This document shows, one piece after another, positions 44,037 through 59,525 of a stretch of 60,000 nucleotides of DNA; within the stretch, counting starts at the first letter, position 1, and every line of letters starts with the position of its first letter. Under the pieces are notes generated by a model. It saw only the letters and a list, made by a program, of their open reading frames with translations. It was not told where the DNA came from and did not search any database. The position numbers and the translations under genes were made by a program. The stretch lies in NCBI RefSeq assembly GCF_026151205.1, contig NC_087076.1, positions 20,145,919-20,205,918 on the forward strand, in the 5' to 3' direction. The stretch comes from Bolinopsis microptera. Its lineage: Eukaryota; Ctenophora; Tentaculata; Lobata; Bolinopsidae.

Positions 44037-47000
44037 CTAGAATTGCAATGTAGATAAGAGAGCCGACCCCCGACAAGTTGATACCAAACATAAAACAGAG
44101 AGTGTAGAACCTGGGAGATATTTTAAATAATCAGCTTATTCGGTGCATTATTGAGAGACATTTGGTGTGTTTTGTTGATTAATCGAGGTCACGTTGAAGT
44201 AAAACTTCAGCAAATTATCAGTAGATAGAAATAAAATACAATTGCAAATGTCTGTTTTCTAATTGAAATTTTACTAGTAAAATTGGTTCTCATCAAGACG
44301 TGCTAAAAATAAAACTACATAATCAAAACTTTCTCTACTCACATAAAGTAATTTCCCTCAGCGAGGTGGAGAAAGAAGGGGAAGCAGTATAAGGAAAATA
44401 GGGTTAGCATGACAGCTAGTGCAACGGAAATAACCTTCGTCTTATAACCAGCGACCACACACAGTATCATTGGAAGCATTATCTGGGAAAACATAGTGTC
44501 ATTACCAGTATCTTCCTTATAAGCTTATAGTTATAGGTACGAACATTTTTGATATTCATTTTTAAAAGATGTAACAAATCCCCCCTCCACCCCCAAATAA
44601 TATCAATATTACTTACAAGCATCAAGAACCAGATAAAGAACCTGCTTGCATCACCACCGCTCAAAAAAATTGCATATTGCGTCTGAATCTGAAAGAGAAA
44701 AATCAAATAATACCAAGAAAGAACCATAAACCCCACTTACAGATCATCATGATAGATGATACTATCTACTTTAAAGTACCGAACTTCAACTTGGATGCAC
44801 AAATTGTTAAGTTAAGTATAGTCGTACCCCAATTACGACCAGAACGATATTGATTCTGGAAAAGAGCGAGAGTATATCGATCCTCTTATTGACCCCCCAA
44901 CTTGGTATCCCTACTAAATGCATGTCTTTGTCTTCCAATGACTCGGCTGCCACCATCAGCAAACAACCAATCTGGCTCAGGAAACTGGAGGAGTTGTTAT
45001 TATTTAAGATTAAAAATAAGTCTCTTAAAAGAAAAAGTACTTTTACAAGTACCTTTCGTATCATTTATCATTTTATCATCAATTATTATAATTAATTTAA
45101 CCTACAGAGTTGGGAAACCAGATTAAAAAGATAAATATACATTATACGGTTAAACTGATAGTTACTTACGTGGAAATACTGAATATAGAGGATAAGCCAA
45201 TCCTTTCGTTAAAATGCAGGGTCACCTAATGAAACAGATTTCGTTCAGTTTTCCTTGCTTTTAATGTCATATAATGTTTAATCATTGATAGTTTATCGTC
45301 CAAGAAGACTGGGTTACAACTAAATAGCTGTTTAACGTATTAGTTAAATTATCCAACAAATCCCAAACCCTTTACTTGCCCTTAATCTCAAAGTATCTTG
45401 TTGAATATCCTCAGTGTAATAATCAACACAAAGTTACAACTTATAATAGGTAATGATTTATAATAAGTAACAATGTACAATGAGTTAATCCTTATAATGA
45501 GTACCGATATAAAGGACGGAATAGCAAGCACGGTAACAGCAGGTACAACATGTTTCTTGAGGTAGATGTAAGTAAGAGACCCGAGTCGTGTGACTACCAG
45601 TAGCAGAGCTAGGAACATGGAGATGTTGTTAGCTCCGTTCTTCGCAAACGTCTTCTTCCCCGTCTCAGGGTCAATAGTGGCTGAAAAGTAGTACAGGTTA
45701 CTTGGCATATATGAATTGTTTAGATTTCATTTTTATGAAGACGGTGAAGTGCTATTTCGGTAGGACATTAAAAAAACATTGTTACAATATTAACTGAACA
45801 ATTTATGAAGTAAATGAACCTTACCTTTCACTTTATCGTTGAGGTTGAGTGAATAACCAATGAACAGTGATATGTTCTCGAATTCGATCAGCGTTAGAAA
45901 AGCGATCTGGAAGTGCAGGAAGAGGATACCGAACTGAAAAATTAACATTGAAATTAACTTAATAACTAAAGTATTAATTAAAATTAACTGGAAACGATTT
46001 GAGACTCTCTAGTTTCCGCCATGATGAATTTCATTCTTCACCGTGTCTGCAAACAGTGATGATTCTAGGTTTGGATTTGTCAATAGTGGGTGCTTATTGC
46101 TTTATTGCTTTATTGCTTTATTGTCACCTTCCCACCAGAATCCACATCTATTAAAGTATTAACATCACCTTTATTACATCATATCTAGTCAGTAGTATTT
46201 CGCGTAACTGGTCCAATAATGCAGAAATATTTGTTCTGCTAACACTAGTAAACATGGTCAGTAGATTTAACAACTGGTGTAATAAATTCAATTAAAACAA
46301 TCGTAAAGTCATCTTAATGAACCATTTCAAGTGTGACAAACAATTCATCGCAATGAGCATAAACGTTCTTTACTGTAGCCAAACGCCAACTTGTAGGCTA
46401 CATTGGACCAATGTTGGCTAAAAGTTGGTGACTGTCACAGGCTGGATTATTACTTAGTACTTAGTAGGCAGAATCGCTTTAAGTGCACACCTTGTAACGC
46501 ACTTATAAATTAGAATCATGCTATGATAGGAGGAAAAAGCTACTTTAATTTCAGCAAGATAGTGAGTAGATACATCAGTGAAATTGTAGTGGTCAAGTTA
46601 GATATTACACCCAGTATCACCGGCCTACCTAAAATAGTTTGATTTTGATTTGACATCTTGCAAATTCGATTTGACGTTTATTTACAATACGATCTCCCTT
46701 TCTATTCCTCTCAACCTCTCAACTGCAAGGAGCAGCCATCAGCAGGTAGAGTTTTCATTCTCACTTACACACGTTTATTTCAGTACGCTTCATACGTCAT
46801 CACATTACGTCAGTGATGCGCTGATTTCTCTTAAATATTGATTGAGTCAACAACCCCGCTTGTTATAACCGGTATTATAATCACGTACTTGCAATACTGC
46901 TGATAAACACTACGACACTATTGAAGTAATCGTTACAATATAATACACTGCTTGCTATGTCTCATCACGAGATTGCGTTCTAGCAATCTCTTCTCTTTCA

Positions 47001-50000
47001 ATCTGCTGTATTCAGCCTTGCATAGTTGAAGCCTTGCTTATTGTTACCAATATTTACCACTAGTTACCACTAGTTACCACTAGTTACCACTATTTACCAT
47101 TATTTGCCACAAGTTTCTGGCAATCTCCTCTCTCTTAATCTGCTAATTCAGCCTTATTGAAGCCGTGCTTATTGTTTCTCTGATCATATTAGCACCTTTA
47201 TTACCGTTATTAAGTCAGTTCTTACCGACTGAGATATCGGCTAAAGTTGTGAGTTTATTTTGGCACGAGATTTTGTTACATTAATTTCCATGTTTGGTCG
47301 ATAAACACTTTATCAGATCTAGAAAATGGTGGGGAATTGAAATATATTTGTTTTGAGACGTGACGGTGATTTAATGATTTGAAAATGATTCGTTACTCGC
47401 AATAAGAAAAAAATGACAAATATGATTCACCCGCCCGGCGCCCACTGCAGTATACTGATAGACCAGAGATTGTTTTGAAGGTTTCACCTGTAATCTTACA
47501 AACGCTACTCTCCGGTGCCGCACAAATCTCTTCAGAGAATTTGCGGCAATAATTTAGACATAGAAAAGACATTGCTAATTAATAGTTTGCAGATTTGCGG
47601 CTTATTTTATTCGGGAATGTTGCTTGAAAATCACTTCTTAGATCTCTAACTGATATCGGGATAAAGGGAAGTTAGGCGCGGCTATATAACACCGTATAGG
47701 AGTCGTATTATAATAGAGGCCGTATGGTAGCCTTTCCTAATGGACCATTGTCCCACCTATTGTACTATCATGCCTTATAAAACCATAACAACGTATCATT
47801 CCCACGTCAACCCTCTTCATTTACGTTAAAGTACATTAGCTCATTAGCCGCATCAGTTGGCTCGAGTTCACTTGGGTAGAAACGCAACTGAATGGTATCC
47901 CCATTCTACGCCCTTCCTGGCTGAAACATTGGGTGAAATGAGGCCTCTCTGATTAGAACTCGACACTCAATCAGCTACAACTCCTCAATGTGGCTTCAAC
48001 CTTTGACTGATTCAGTTGCTAGGGTAACAGTTGCTACAAGAGAGCAACTTTGAGTTTTGACAAACCGGTACCTGCATTCTCCGCCTCGTTTTGGAGAAGC
48101 TAAGTTCTTCTCTCTGAATTATCTCAACATCTAGCAGCTTATCTAGTTCAGTTATTGTTAGGTGTGTGGTGTTAGTGCCAGCAATTAAGATAGGGAAGTC
48201 TCACAGAGCACTAAAATAAGAAAACAGACCAGCATACAACCTAGTAGTATAATCTCCAATTACAGAAAACAACAATAACAGATTGCATGCGCAGAGGCTT
48301 CAGCTCATTTAGGGGCCCTACTTAGGTTTCTCTGAACAGCACTACTTGGTAGCAGCATTAGAACACTGTGAGCAGGTGGTGGTGATGTGTGTCCTACTTC
48401 ACGGAACAGGACACAACTTGTTCATTTTATACATTGCGTGCCGAGTTAATTCTGACCAGATTACAATTTATTTGTTTATCTTTATACATTGCGTGCCGAG
48501 TTAATTCTTAGCAGCATACAATTTACTTGTTCATTTTTATACATTGCGTGCCGAGTTAATTCTGACCAGTATACAATTTACTTGTTCATTTTTATACATT
48601 GCGTGCCGAGTTAATTCTTAGCAGCATACAATTTACTTGTTCATTTTTATACATTGCGTGCCGAGTTAATCCTGACCAGCATATAATTTACGTGTTCATT
48701 TTTATACATTGCGTGCCGAGTTAATTCTGACCAGATTACAATTTACTTGTTTATCTTTATACATTGCGTACCGAGTTTATTCTTAGCAGTATACAATGTA
48801 CTTGTTCATTTTTATACATTGCATGCCGGGGTTATTCTGACCAGCATACAATCTATTTGTTCATTTTTCCCATTTTTATACATTGCGTGCCGAGATTAAA
48901 GTATACAATGTACTTGTTCATTTTTATACATTGCATGCCGAGTTAATTCTTAGCAGCATACAATTTATTTGTTTATTTTATACATTGCATGCCGAGTTAA
49001 TTCTGACCAGTATACAATGTATTTGTTCATTTTTATACATTGCGTGCCGAGTTAATTCTTAGCAGCATACAATTTACTTGTTCATTTTTATACATTGCGT
49101 GCCGAGTTAATTCTTAGCAGTATACAATGTACTTGTTCATTTTTATACATTGCATGCCGGGGTTATTCTGACCAGCATACAATGTATTTGTTCATTTTTC
49201 CCATTTTTATACATTGCGTGCCGAGATTAATCTTAGCAGTATACAATTTACTTGTTCATTTTTATACATTGCGTGCCGAGTTAATTCTTAGCAGCATACA
49301 ATTTATTTGTTCATTTTTATACATTGCGTGCCGAGTTAATTCTGACCAGTATACAATGTAATTGTTCATTTTTATACATTGCGTGCCAAGTTAATTCTTA
49401 GCAGCATACAATTTACTTGTTTATTTTATACATTGCGTGCCGAGTTAATTCTTAGCAGCATACAATTTACTTGTTCATTTTTATACATTGCGTGCCGAGT
49501 TAATCCTGACCAGCATATAATTTACTTGTTCATTTTTATACATTGCGTGCCGAGTTAATTCTGACCAGATTACAATTTACTTGTTTATCTTTATACATTG
49601 CGTGCCGAGTTAATTCTTAGCAGCATACAATTTACTTGTTCATTTTTATACATTGCGTGCCGAGTTAATCCTGACCAGCATATAATTTACTTGTTCATTT
49701 TTATACGTTGCGTGCCGAGTTAATTCTGACCAGATTACAATTTACTTGTTTATCTTTATACATTGCGTGCCGAGTTAATTCTTAGCAGCATACAATTTAC
49801 TTGTTCATTTTTATACATTGCGTGCCGAGTTAATCCTAACCAGCATATAATTTACTTGTTCATTTTTATACATTGCGTGCCGAGTTAATTCTGACCAGAT
49901 TACAATTTACTTGTTTATCTTTATACATTGCGTACCGAGTTTATTCTTAGCAGTATACAATGTACTTGTTCATTTTTATACATTGCATGCCGGGGTTATT

Positions 50001-52178
50001 CTGACCAGCATACAATGTATTTGTTCATTTTTCCCATTTTTATACATTGCGTGCCGAGATTAATCTTAGCAGTATACAATGTACTTGTTCATTTTTATAC
50101 ATTGCATGCCGAGTTAATTCTTAGCAACATACAATTTATTTGTTTATTTTATACATTGCATGCCGAGTTAATTCTGACCAGTATACAATGTATTTGTTCA
50201 TTTTTATACATTGCATGCCGAGTTAATTCTGACCAGTATACAATGTACTTGTTTATCTTTATACATTGCGTGCCGAGTTAATTCTTAGCAGCATACAATT
50301 TACTTGTTCATTTTTATACATTGCGTGCCGAGTTAATTCTTAGCAGCATACAATGTATTTGTTCATTTTTATACATTGCGTGCCGAGTTAATTCTTAGCA
50401 GCATACAATTTACTTGTTCATTTTTATACATTGCGTGCCGAGTTAATTCTGACCAGTATACAATTTACTTGTTCATTTTTATACATTGCGTGCCGAGTTA
50501 ATTCTTAGCAGCATACAATTTACTTGTTCATTTTTATACATTGCGTGCCGAGTTAATTCTTAGCAGCATACAATTTACTTGTTCATTTTTATACATTGCG
50601 TGCCGAGTTAATTCTGACCAGTATACAATTTACTTGTTCATTTTTATACATTGCGTGCCGAGTTAATTCTTAGCAGCATACAATGTATTTGTTTATTTTT
50701 ATACATTGCGTGCCGAGTTAATTCTTAGCAGCATACAATTTACTTGTTCATTTTTATACATTGCGTGCCGAGTTAATTCTGACCAGTATACAATTTACTT
50801 GTTCATTTTTATACATTGCGTGCCGAGTTAATTCTTAGCAGCATACAATTTACTTGTTCATTTTTATACATTGCGTGCCGAGTTAATTCTTAGCAGCATA
50901 CAATGTATTTGTTTATTTTTATACATTGCGTGCCGAGTTAATTCTTAGCAGCATACAATTTACTTGTTCATTTTTATACATTGCGTGCCGAGTTAATCCT
51001 GACCAGCATATAATTTACTTGTTCATTTTTATACATTGCGTGCCGAGTTAATTCTGACCAGATTACAATTTACTTGTTTATCTTTATACATTGCGTACCG
51101 AGTTTATTCTTAGCAGCATACAATTTACTTGGTCATCTTTATACATTGCGTGCCGAGTTAATTCTAAACGACACACAACTTTATTGGTCATATCTTGCTG
51201 AAGTTTAAATTTGTTCAGGTTCTCCTTGGTTAATTTTAAATTAATTCTGCAGCTGCTGATGATTTTAACAGAGTTTACGATCTTTAGCATACTTGTCATC
51301 CACTTTGTTATTTCAAATAATCTTTCCTTTTAGTAATACGCAAAATAAATATCACTTAAATTCTGCGTCATTGAATATGCTTGCGGCCCAAAATCTAGAA
51401 TTTCGATAGCAGAAGATTTGATTCACGTACTTTAGATCGACACGTACTCTAGCTGTCACCAAGATGCAGTTAGGCCTAACCAGTTAGGCTTAACGCAGAG
51501 TTAGGCATAAATTAGGCCTAAATTAGGCGTTAGGTCTAACTGCATCTTGGTGACAGTAGTTCGACAGTTAAAGTTCGCCAGAAATCACCCCTGTCAAACT
51601 TCGGTACGTGTATAACTATAACTATAGTCCAGGTAGCGTACTCTAGTTCGAAAGTGTTTTTAATTGTTGAACTATTTAACTAAGGTACGTGGGTCAAACG
51701 TGATTTTAAACAATGTCCCACATACAAAATTGAAGCAGTTGCAACAATTTCATGTGTTGAAAATAAACCAGAATGTTTTGCAAAGACATCATTAAAAAAC
51801 CCAACAACAAAATAACAACAATAGGTGGGGTACGAATATTTCAGGCATAAAAATCCGCAAAAAATTAAAGATTCAATACGTGATTAATCAATACAATTAT
51901 TGTGACTTAATAAGCTTGTTTAAAGAATAACGTTATAATAGAGAAGGTGATCACACAGAATTGTGTATTACTAGATGGGAATTCTAAAGGAAAAGTGTAT
52001 CAGATCTAAAACTAGCTCATACATTAGTTTATTAATAAGCAGATTACTTTATACAATAGTACATAAATTTAAACATTACCTTGGCAAGACTGCGAGCATG
52101 GGGAGCTATCTTAGCAATGACCCGGTCTGCTACATCCTCCATCTGCTGCACCAGACCTCGTACTCTTTCACTTTCCAT
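44037..52178 (-). CDS. SURF4: SURF4/Erv29-like ER cargo receptor, spliced gene
   Basis: Eight coding exons on the minus strand join in frame. They lie at 52080-52178, 45825-45933, 45505-45680, 45170-45202, 44828-44971, 44617-44688, 44343-44482 and 44037-44110, all with GT donors and AG acceptors. The product of about 282 residues starts MESERVRGLVQQMEDVADRV. It contains LLMVAAESLEDKDMHLVGIP, matching the LLLLLAES..GKSMFAGVP region of SURF4, and VVAGYKTKVISVALAV, matching the GFKTKL region. The order of hydrophobic segments also fits this multi-pass ER membrane protein, which loads cargo into COPII vesicles. The third exon uses a weak donor (GTACTC). The last exon is uncertain. A candidate acceptor at 43865 would add only ATNF and stop, without the usual C-terminal lysine retrieval signal. 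Intron 1 is 6.1 kb. Symbol assigned by motif resemblance. Confidence 0.85.
45934..48420 (-). other. Part of intron 1 of the SURF4-like gene
   Basis: This is intronic sequence without an open frame of interest. Short tandem runs are present: ATTGCTTT at about 46099-46124 and TTACCACTAG at about 47060-47090. Confidence 0.6.
48421..51167. repeat. Minisatellite of 55-bp units, about 50 copies
   Basis: The unit contains TTTATACATTGCGTGCCGAG, then TTAATTCT(TAGCAGC or GACCAGT)ATACAAT and TTACTTGTTCATT. Two main variants, TTAGCAGCATA and GACCAGTATA, alternate irregularly. A longer block with ATGCCGGGGTTATT and the extra TTCCCATTTTTATAC recurs at about 48770-48895, 49100-49230 and 49930-50065, suggesting higher-order duplication. 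Open frames across it are repeat products. The array lies within intron 1 of the SURF4-like gene. Confidence 0.95.
51453..51556. mobile_element. 104-bp foldback element with TTAGGC-type core
   Basis: Arms of 28 bp, CTGTCACCAAGATGCAGTTA and its continuation, are inverted with one mismatch. The core repeats TTAGGC(C/T)TAA-like words five to six times. TAG borders both sides, which may be a 3-bp target duplication. It is a small MITE in intron 1 of the SURF4-like gene. Confidence 0.75.
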
Positions 52179-52185
52179 CTCTAGT

Positions 52186-52395
52186 GTGTGTCTTGCTACG
52201 TGCAAATATTGAGCGTTAGAATAATGTAGTGTGTCTTGCTACGTGCAGATATTGAGCGTTAGAATAATGTAGTGTGTCTTGCTACGTGCAGATATTGAGC
52301 GTTAGAATAATGTAGTGTGTCTTGCTACGTGCAGATATTGAGCGTTAGAATAATGTAGCGTGTCTTGCTACGTGCAGATATTGAGCCTTAGAATA
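52186..52395. repeat. 43-bp tandem repeat, five copies, next to the SURF4-like start codon
   Basis: The unit includes GTGTGTCTTGCTACGTGCAG and ATATTGAGCGTTAGAATAATGTA. It begins eight bases upstream of the ATG (minus strand), so it forms the 5' UTR or core promoter of the gene. The last copy has diverged slightly. Confidence 0.93.
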
Positions 52396-55299
<2,904 letters not shown>

Positions 55300-55300
<1 letters not shown>

Positions 55301-57010
55301 AATTGTATGCCACCGACCTCTTCTTCTATTCTGATTATTTCCGTTCATCCAGGCCTTCTTTAGGAATAGAACTTTGAGTACCTCAATCGTGTCTTATGTC
55401 ATCGGGGGTGATGCAACGTCAATTAATGTCAATTAATGTCAATTAATGTCAATTAATGTCAATTAATGTCAATTAATGTCAATTAATGTCAATGTCAGTT
55501 TACCAAAATTTTGGAATACTGACATTAATTGACACGATATTTTTCGACCAGAGATTATGTAGTTCTACCATATTTTTAGCACTTTAGAACGTTTATATCA
55601 TCAATTTATTCACTACTATCACATATGGAAATGTGAAATGTGAAAAATTCAGATCATTAAACAATAAAACTAAAATAATACGGTTTTCCGAAATTAAATT
55701 TTCTTAAATGGGCGTGGCCATCCAAGGGCGTGGTTCTCGACATCATCATAACTTAAAACCCACATTAAACGAAATGCCTTCATGACATTTATATTTGAAT
55801 AACGAATCTTAAACAGCTAACATTACTCCTTCATACTAAAAAAGCCGATTCTAGATATTTTACCTGTATAAGAAACCAATAAAATATGGGCGTGGCCGGT
55901 GGGGACCGAAGATGGAAGAGTTGGAAGCTGAAATTTTTTTTGGGGGTCTTTGAAGCTAAGGATCAACAGATAAGAACATACTCATAATTATTCAAGGACA
56001 TTTTGTTTTTTTGAACCGGTCTAACTTACATAGACGTGAATATCTTGAATATTTATCGAATAATGATAATCTCAAATTTCAAGACAAATTAATGTCAATT
56101 AATGTCAATTAATGTCAATTAATGTCGATTAATGTCAATTAATGTCAATTAATGTCAATGTCAGTTTGGGGTTTTTATGGAATACTGACATTAATTGACG
56201 TTGCATCACCCCCATGTCATCCTCAGTGACCTTGTCAGATGGTCATTCTGGTAGGACATATTCAAAATTTTCATTGCATCAGTTTTCTCCGGATATACTG
56301 CTTCCAGTACCTTGATGGCGACTTGTGTCACTCTCACCGACCTCACTGATTGGTCACTAGTCAAAATGCCAGTCAAAACCGCGAAATTTCGGTCAAGGGG
56401 ACAGCACATAAGCTCCTCTTCAAAAAATCTCATTTTATATTCTGATGATTTTCGGTTTATCAAAGCTTTCTTTGGGAATAGAACTTTAAGTACCTCAATC
56501 GTGTCTTATGTCATCATCAGTGACCTTGTCATATGGTCATTCAAGAAAAATTCAGTCAAAACAGTGAAATTTAGGTCGCGGAAAGCTGAAATTCGAATAT
56601 GTCATACCGGTAGGACATATTCAAAATTTTCATTGCATCAAAGTTTTCTCCGGATATACTGCTTCCAGTACCTTGATGGCAACTTGTGTCACTCTCACCG
56701 ACCTCACTGATAGGTCACTTGTCAAAATTTCAGTGAAAACCGCGAAATTTCGGTCAAGGGCCCGGCAAAAAAGCTCCTCTATAAAAATCTTCCCAAATCT
56801 CTTTTTTTAATTCAGCCAAAACAGTAAAATTTGGGTCGCGGAAAGCTGAAAATTTTCCCCTCATCAAACTTTTTTTCCGGATACACAGCTTCCAGTACTT
56901 TGATGATTACTGATTGGTCATTGATCAAAAATTCAGTCATAACCGCCAAGTTTCGGTCAGGGAGAGTGCCGTGCCGAAAAAAGGTACCTCGCCAGACAAA
57001 ATGTTGCCAG
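55300..57010 (-). repeat. Tandem repeat family with about 180-bp units and a coding-like frame
   Basis: Excluding the element at 55404-56213, the stretch consists of diverged units. The word AATTT.GGTC recurs at about 56389, 56568 and 56748 (spacing 179-180 bp) and again at 56829 and 56951. Read on the minus strand, units give similar peptides: DRNFAVLTGILTSDQSV, LNFTVLTEFFLNDH and DRNLAVMTEFLINDQSV, followed by IKVLEAVYPEK or IEVLKVLFPKK. The family at 1-180 gives GRNFTVLAEFLTRNQLV. No complete gene can be assembled. It may be old transposon or host tandem sequence. Confidence 0.6.
55404..56213. mobile_element. 810-bp inverted-repeat element with 8-bp target duplication
   Basis: The ends GGGGGTGATGCAACGTCAAT and the inverse ATTGACGTTGCATCACCCCC form perfect terminal repeats. 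The duplicated target ATGTCATC flanks both sides (55396-55403 and 56214-56221). A related uninterrupted site, CTTATGTCATCATCAGTGAC, exists at 56505-56524. Inside each end lies a 10-bp tandem array (AATTAATGTC, about seven copies) at 55419-55495 and 56088-56158. No transposase is seen. An 8-bp duplication suits hAT-like groups, but the ends are not typical. Confidence 0.85.
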
Positions 57011-57930
57011 CAATTGGGCAATATTTATTATTTATCCATGATGGAACAGAACCTATTGCTGTCTAAAATCATAGGGTTAAAATATTCATTGAAACGATAT
57101 TTTAAACTGACGTAACTTCACAAAAACTGCGATTTAATGAATGCACGAAAATTAGTTGTAGCCTGGTCTTAGATCAAGCTAGCTAGTGAATTTAGGCATA
57201 CCTACGTCATACAGTTGCGCCTATTTCCTACACCTTAACAGGCCATTAACAGGTTCCCAATCAGTGACGTGATCTGATTGGTCATGTCAGATTCTCAAAA
57301 CGACGGTCGCGGTTGCGCCAGCTTAACGATCACGTTTTGACATTGCAGAGGGACACATAATGTCAAGTGATCCTTGTGGGGGGATGTGATATCAGGTGCA
57401 TATCTGATGCATACATGCGACCTTACTGTCGTGTCTGATTAAGCAGTTTTTAATTGGTTTTGATTCGTCATCTTCCCAGGCCATGGTAGCTATAGATCTA
57501 GATTGGGCGCAACTGTCCGGCAGCCAGTGAATAATGCGCCCATCCTAGCTACAGTTGATGAAATTGCTAGACGTTCCTGCTAAATTATAATATCCACATT
57601 GTGTATTGAAGTTGCTCAATTATATTGTACTCATTTTTCATATTTACTACTGTAAAATTTGAAATAAATGTTCCTCCTAACCCAGCCACTCAGTGATCAC
57701 TAGTTGGTATTGTAAATATCATGTGCAATCTCGGACAAATACAGCAGCTGTCATGCTTTGCAAGAAACATATGATTTCGTTAGTCATTATCTGGTTGCCA
57801 TGGTACCCAGCGAACTCAGCAAATTATCCAAATGATGGCGGTAAAAGGTACGGCATTAAATTGATAATAACAGCTACTCCACTGCTCTGTGCGTGTTCGA
57901 ATGTTAACTACTTCTGATTACATTTACAGC

Positions 57931-58038
57931 TCCGAGCCTAAAATAGATGTGTTTGATATTCACTCAAACTGCGATGATTTTAGACTGTTAATAGCAGCGC
58001 TCTTACCGTACAACTACAAGCGGTGGCTTGCAGATTAA
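57931..58038 (+). other. Possible terminal exon 1
   Basis: An acceptor-like TTACATTTACAG precedes an open stretch reading SEPKIDVFDIHSNCDDFRLL and then LPYNYKRWLAD before a stop. The composition is protein-like, but I could not find upstream exons or a family match. Confidence 0.2.
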
Positions 58039-58242
58039 CGCAGTTTATTCCACGCACTTTGTTTTAGATTTGATGATAGAATGTAGTTTTAGAAGTTTAG
58101 AAGCTGTTTAGTGGTAGTTTGGTGGTAGTTTGGAGATAGTTTGGTGGTAGTTTGGTGGTATTTTAATATTCTAACTTAACACTCAAAGCTAAGATGCTGT
58201 TTCACGTTGATTTCTTCTAAATTTCTTATTGATTTTGTACAG

Positions 58243-58341
58243 AACGCAAATACTGACACCTCCACCGGGTACAGCTGGACTTTCTCGTTCAACTGTAACC
58301 TCTCTCCTCGTAACATAGTGATTCTTATGGACTCGGGTTAA
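58243..58341 (+). other. Possible terminal exon 2
   Basis: GATTTTGTACAG precedes an open stretch reading NANTDTSTGYSWTFSFNCNL and SPRNIVILMDSG, then a stop. It is protein-like in composition, without family recognition and without a linked donor exon. Confidence 0.2.
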
Positions 58342-58965
58342 TTAACTATTTAGTTTTGGGACTTCGATCCCCTCCGATCCGTCAAATTCTTAGTCTGATA
58401 TGTATTAGGAAGTCTGAATATAATTAGCGCAATCCACCGTTGGAATTTCTGAAGACTTTTGTGATAGCAGCTTCATACCCGACCGCGTCTGAGTACTAAT
58501 CATGAATTATAATTATGATAATGAATAATAATTCTCGGATATTATGCCGAATTAGTCTAGGAAGGTACATGAACTTAGGACAAACTCTTAATAGCTCTAG
58601 CGTTATAGACTTAGGTACAGCAAACTAAATTGACGTTATTCCAAAACGTATACAATTATTCCTCGAATTACCACCAACAGTATAATCTATAAAAATAATC
58701 AGTATACAATCAGTTAATATAACTTCAGTTAATTGAGTAATTGATTAACTAATCAAGCCAAATGTCTACGTATAATACCTGATTACACACGCTGCGTTAC
58801 TCTGAATCCTGAGCTCAATACTCCGCGGGTCTGTGTGTGTTAACTGTAGCGGGTCTGCTCCCGTATCAGGTTACACCCAACAACAGCAGTAGCTACTGTG
58901 TCTCCCGTGTTTGATATATATATATATATGCTTCTCTGGTACAGGCAGAGAGACTTGTCACTTTT

Positions 58966-59525
58966 TTAGTTGAGAGCGTAGTTCCTCTTTTACTTGAGAG
59001 CGTAGTTCCCTCTTTTAGTTAGTTATTTGAGAGCGTAGTTCCCTCTTTTAGTTAGTTATTTGAGAGCGTAGTTCCCTCTTTTAGTTGAGAGCGTAGTTCC
59101 CTCTTTTAGTTAGTTATTTGAGAGCGTAGTTCCCTCCTTTAGTTGAGAGCGCAGTTTCTTCCTTTAATTAAATATTTAGTTGGTTAGTTGAGAGCGTATT
59201 ACTATTAGTATTACCATCCTTTTATAGTTGAGAGCGTAGTTCCTTCCTTTAGTTGAGAGCGTAGTTTCTTCCTTTAATTAGTTCTTTAGTTAGTTAGTCG
59301 AGAGCGTTGTACCTTCCTTTAATTAGTTCTTTAGTTAGTTAGTTGAGAGCGTATTACCTTCCTTTAATTAGTTCTTTAGTTAGTTAGTTGAGAGCGTATT
59401 ACCTTCCTTTAATTAGTTTTTTAGTTAGTTAGTTGAGAGTGTAGTACCTTTCTTTAATTAGTTCTTTAGTTAGTTAGTTGAGAGTGTAGTACCATCCTTT
59501 TATAGTTGAGAGCGTAGTTCCCTCC
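58966..59525. repeat. Compound tandem array of GAGAGCGTAGT units
   Basis: About 14 units contain GTTGAGAGCGTAGTTCC or close variants. They are joined by CTCTTTTAGTTAGTTATT in the left part and by TTCCTTTAATTAGTTCTTTA in the right part. The two linker types give the array two halves. Confidence 0.9.

Larger units (their letters stand above)
57011..58960. other. Interval with possible exons but no assembled gene
   Basis: Two exon-like plus-strand stretches are described separately. Otherwise the region has no strong signal. A short (TA)n run lies at 58915-58930. Confidence 0.4.

Noticed and set aside
48764-50281. Repeated open frames reading FIHCVPRL-type peptides
   Set aside because: They are products of the 55-bp minisatellite inside an intron.
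48421-51167. Possible CRISPR array (regular repeats)
   Set aside because: The whole 55-bp unit is repeated without unique spacers, and the context is a eukaryotic intron.
51453-51556. Nematode-type telomere repeat (TTAGGC)
   Set aside because: The units are imperfect and lie inside a small inverted-repeat element.
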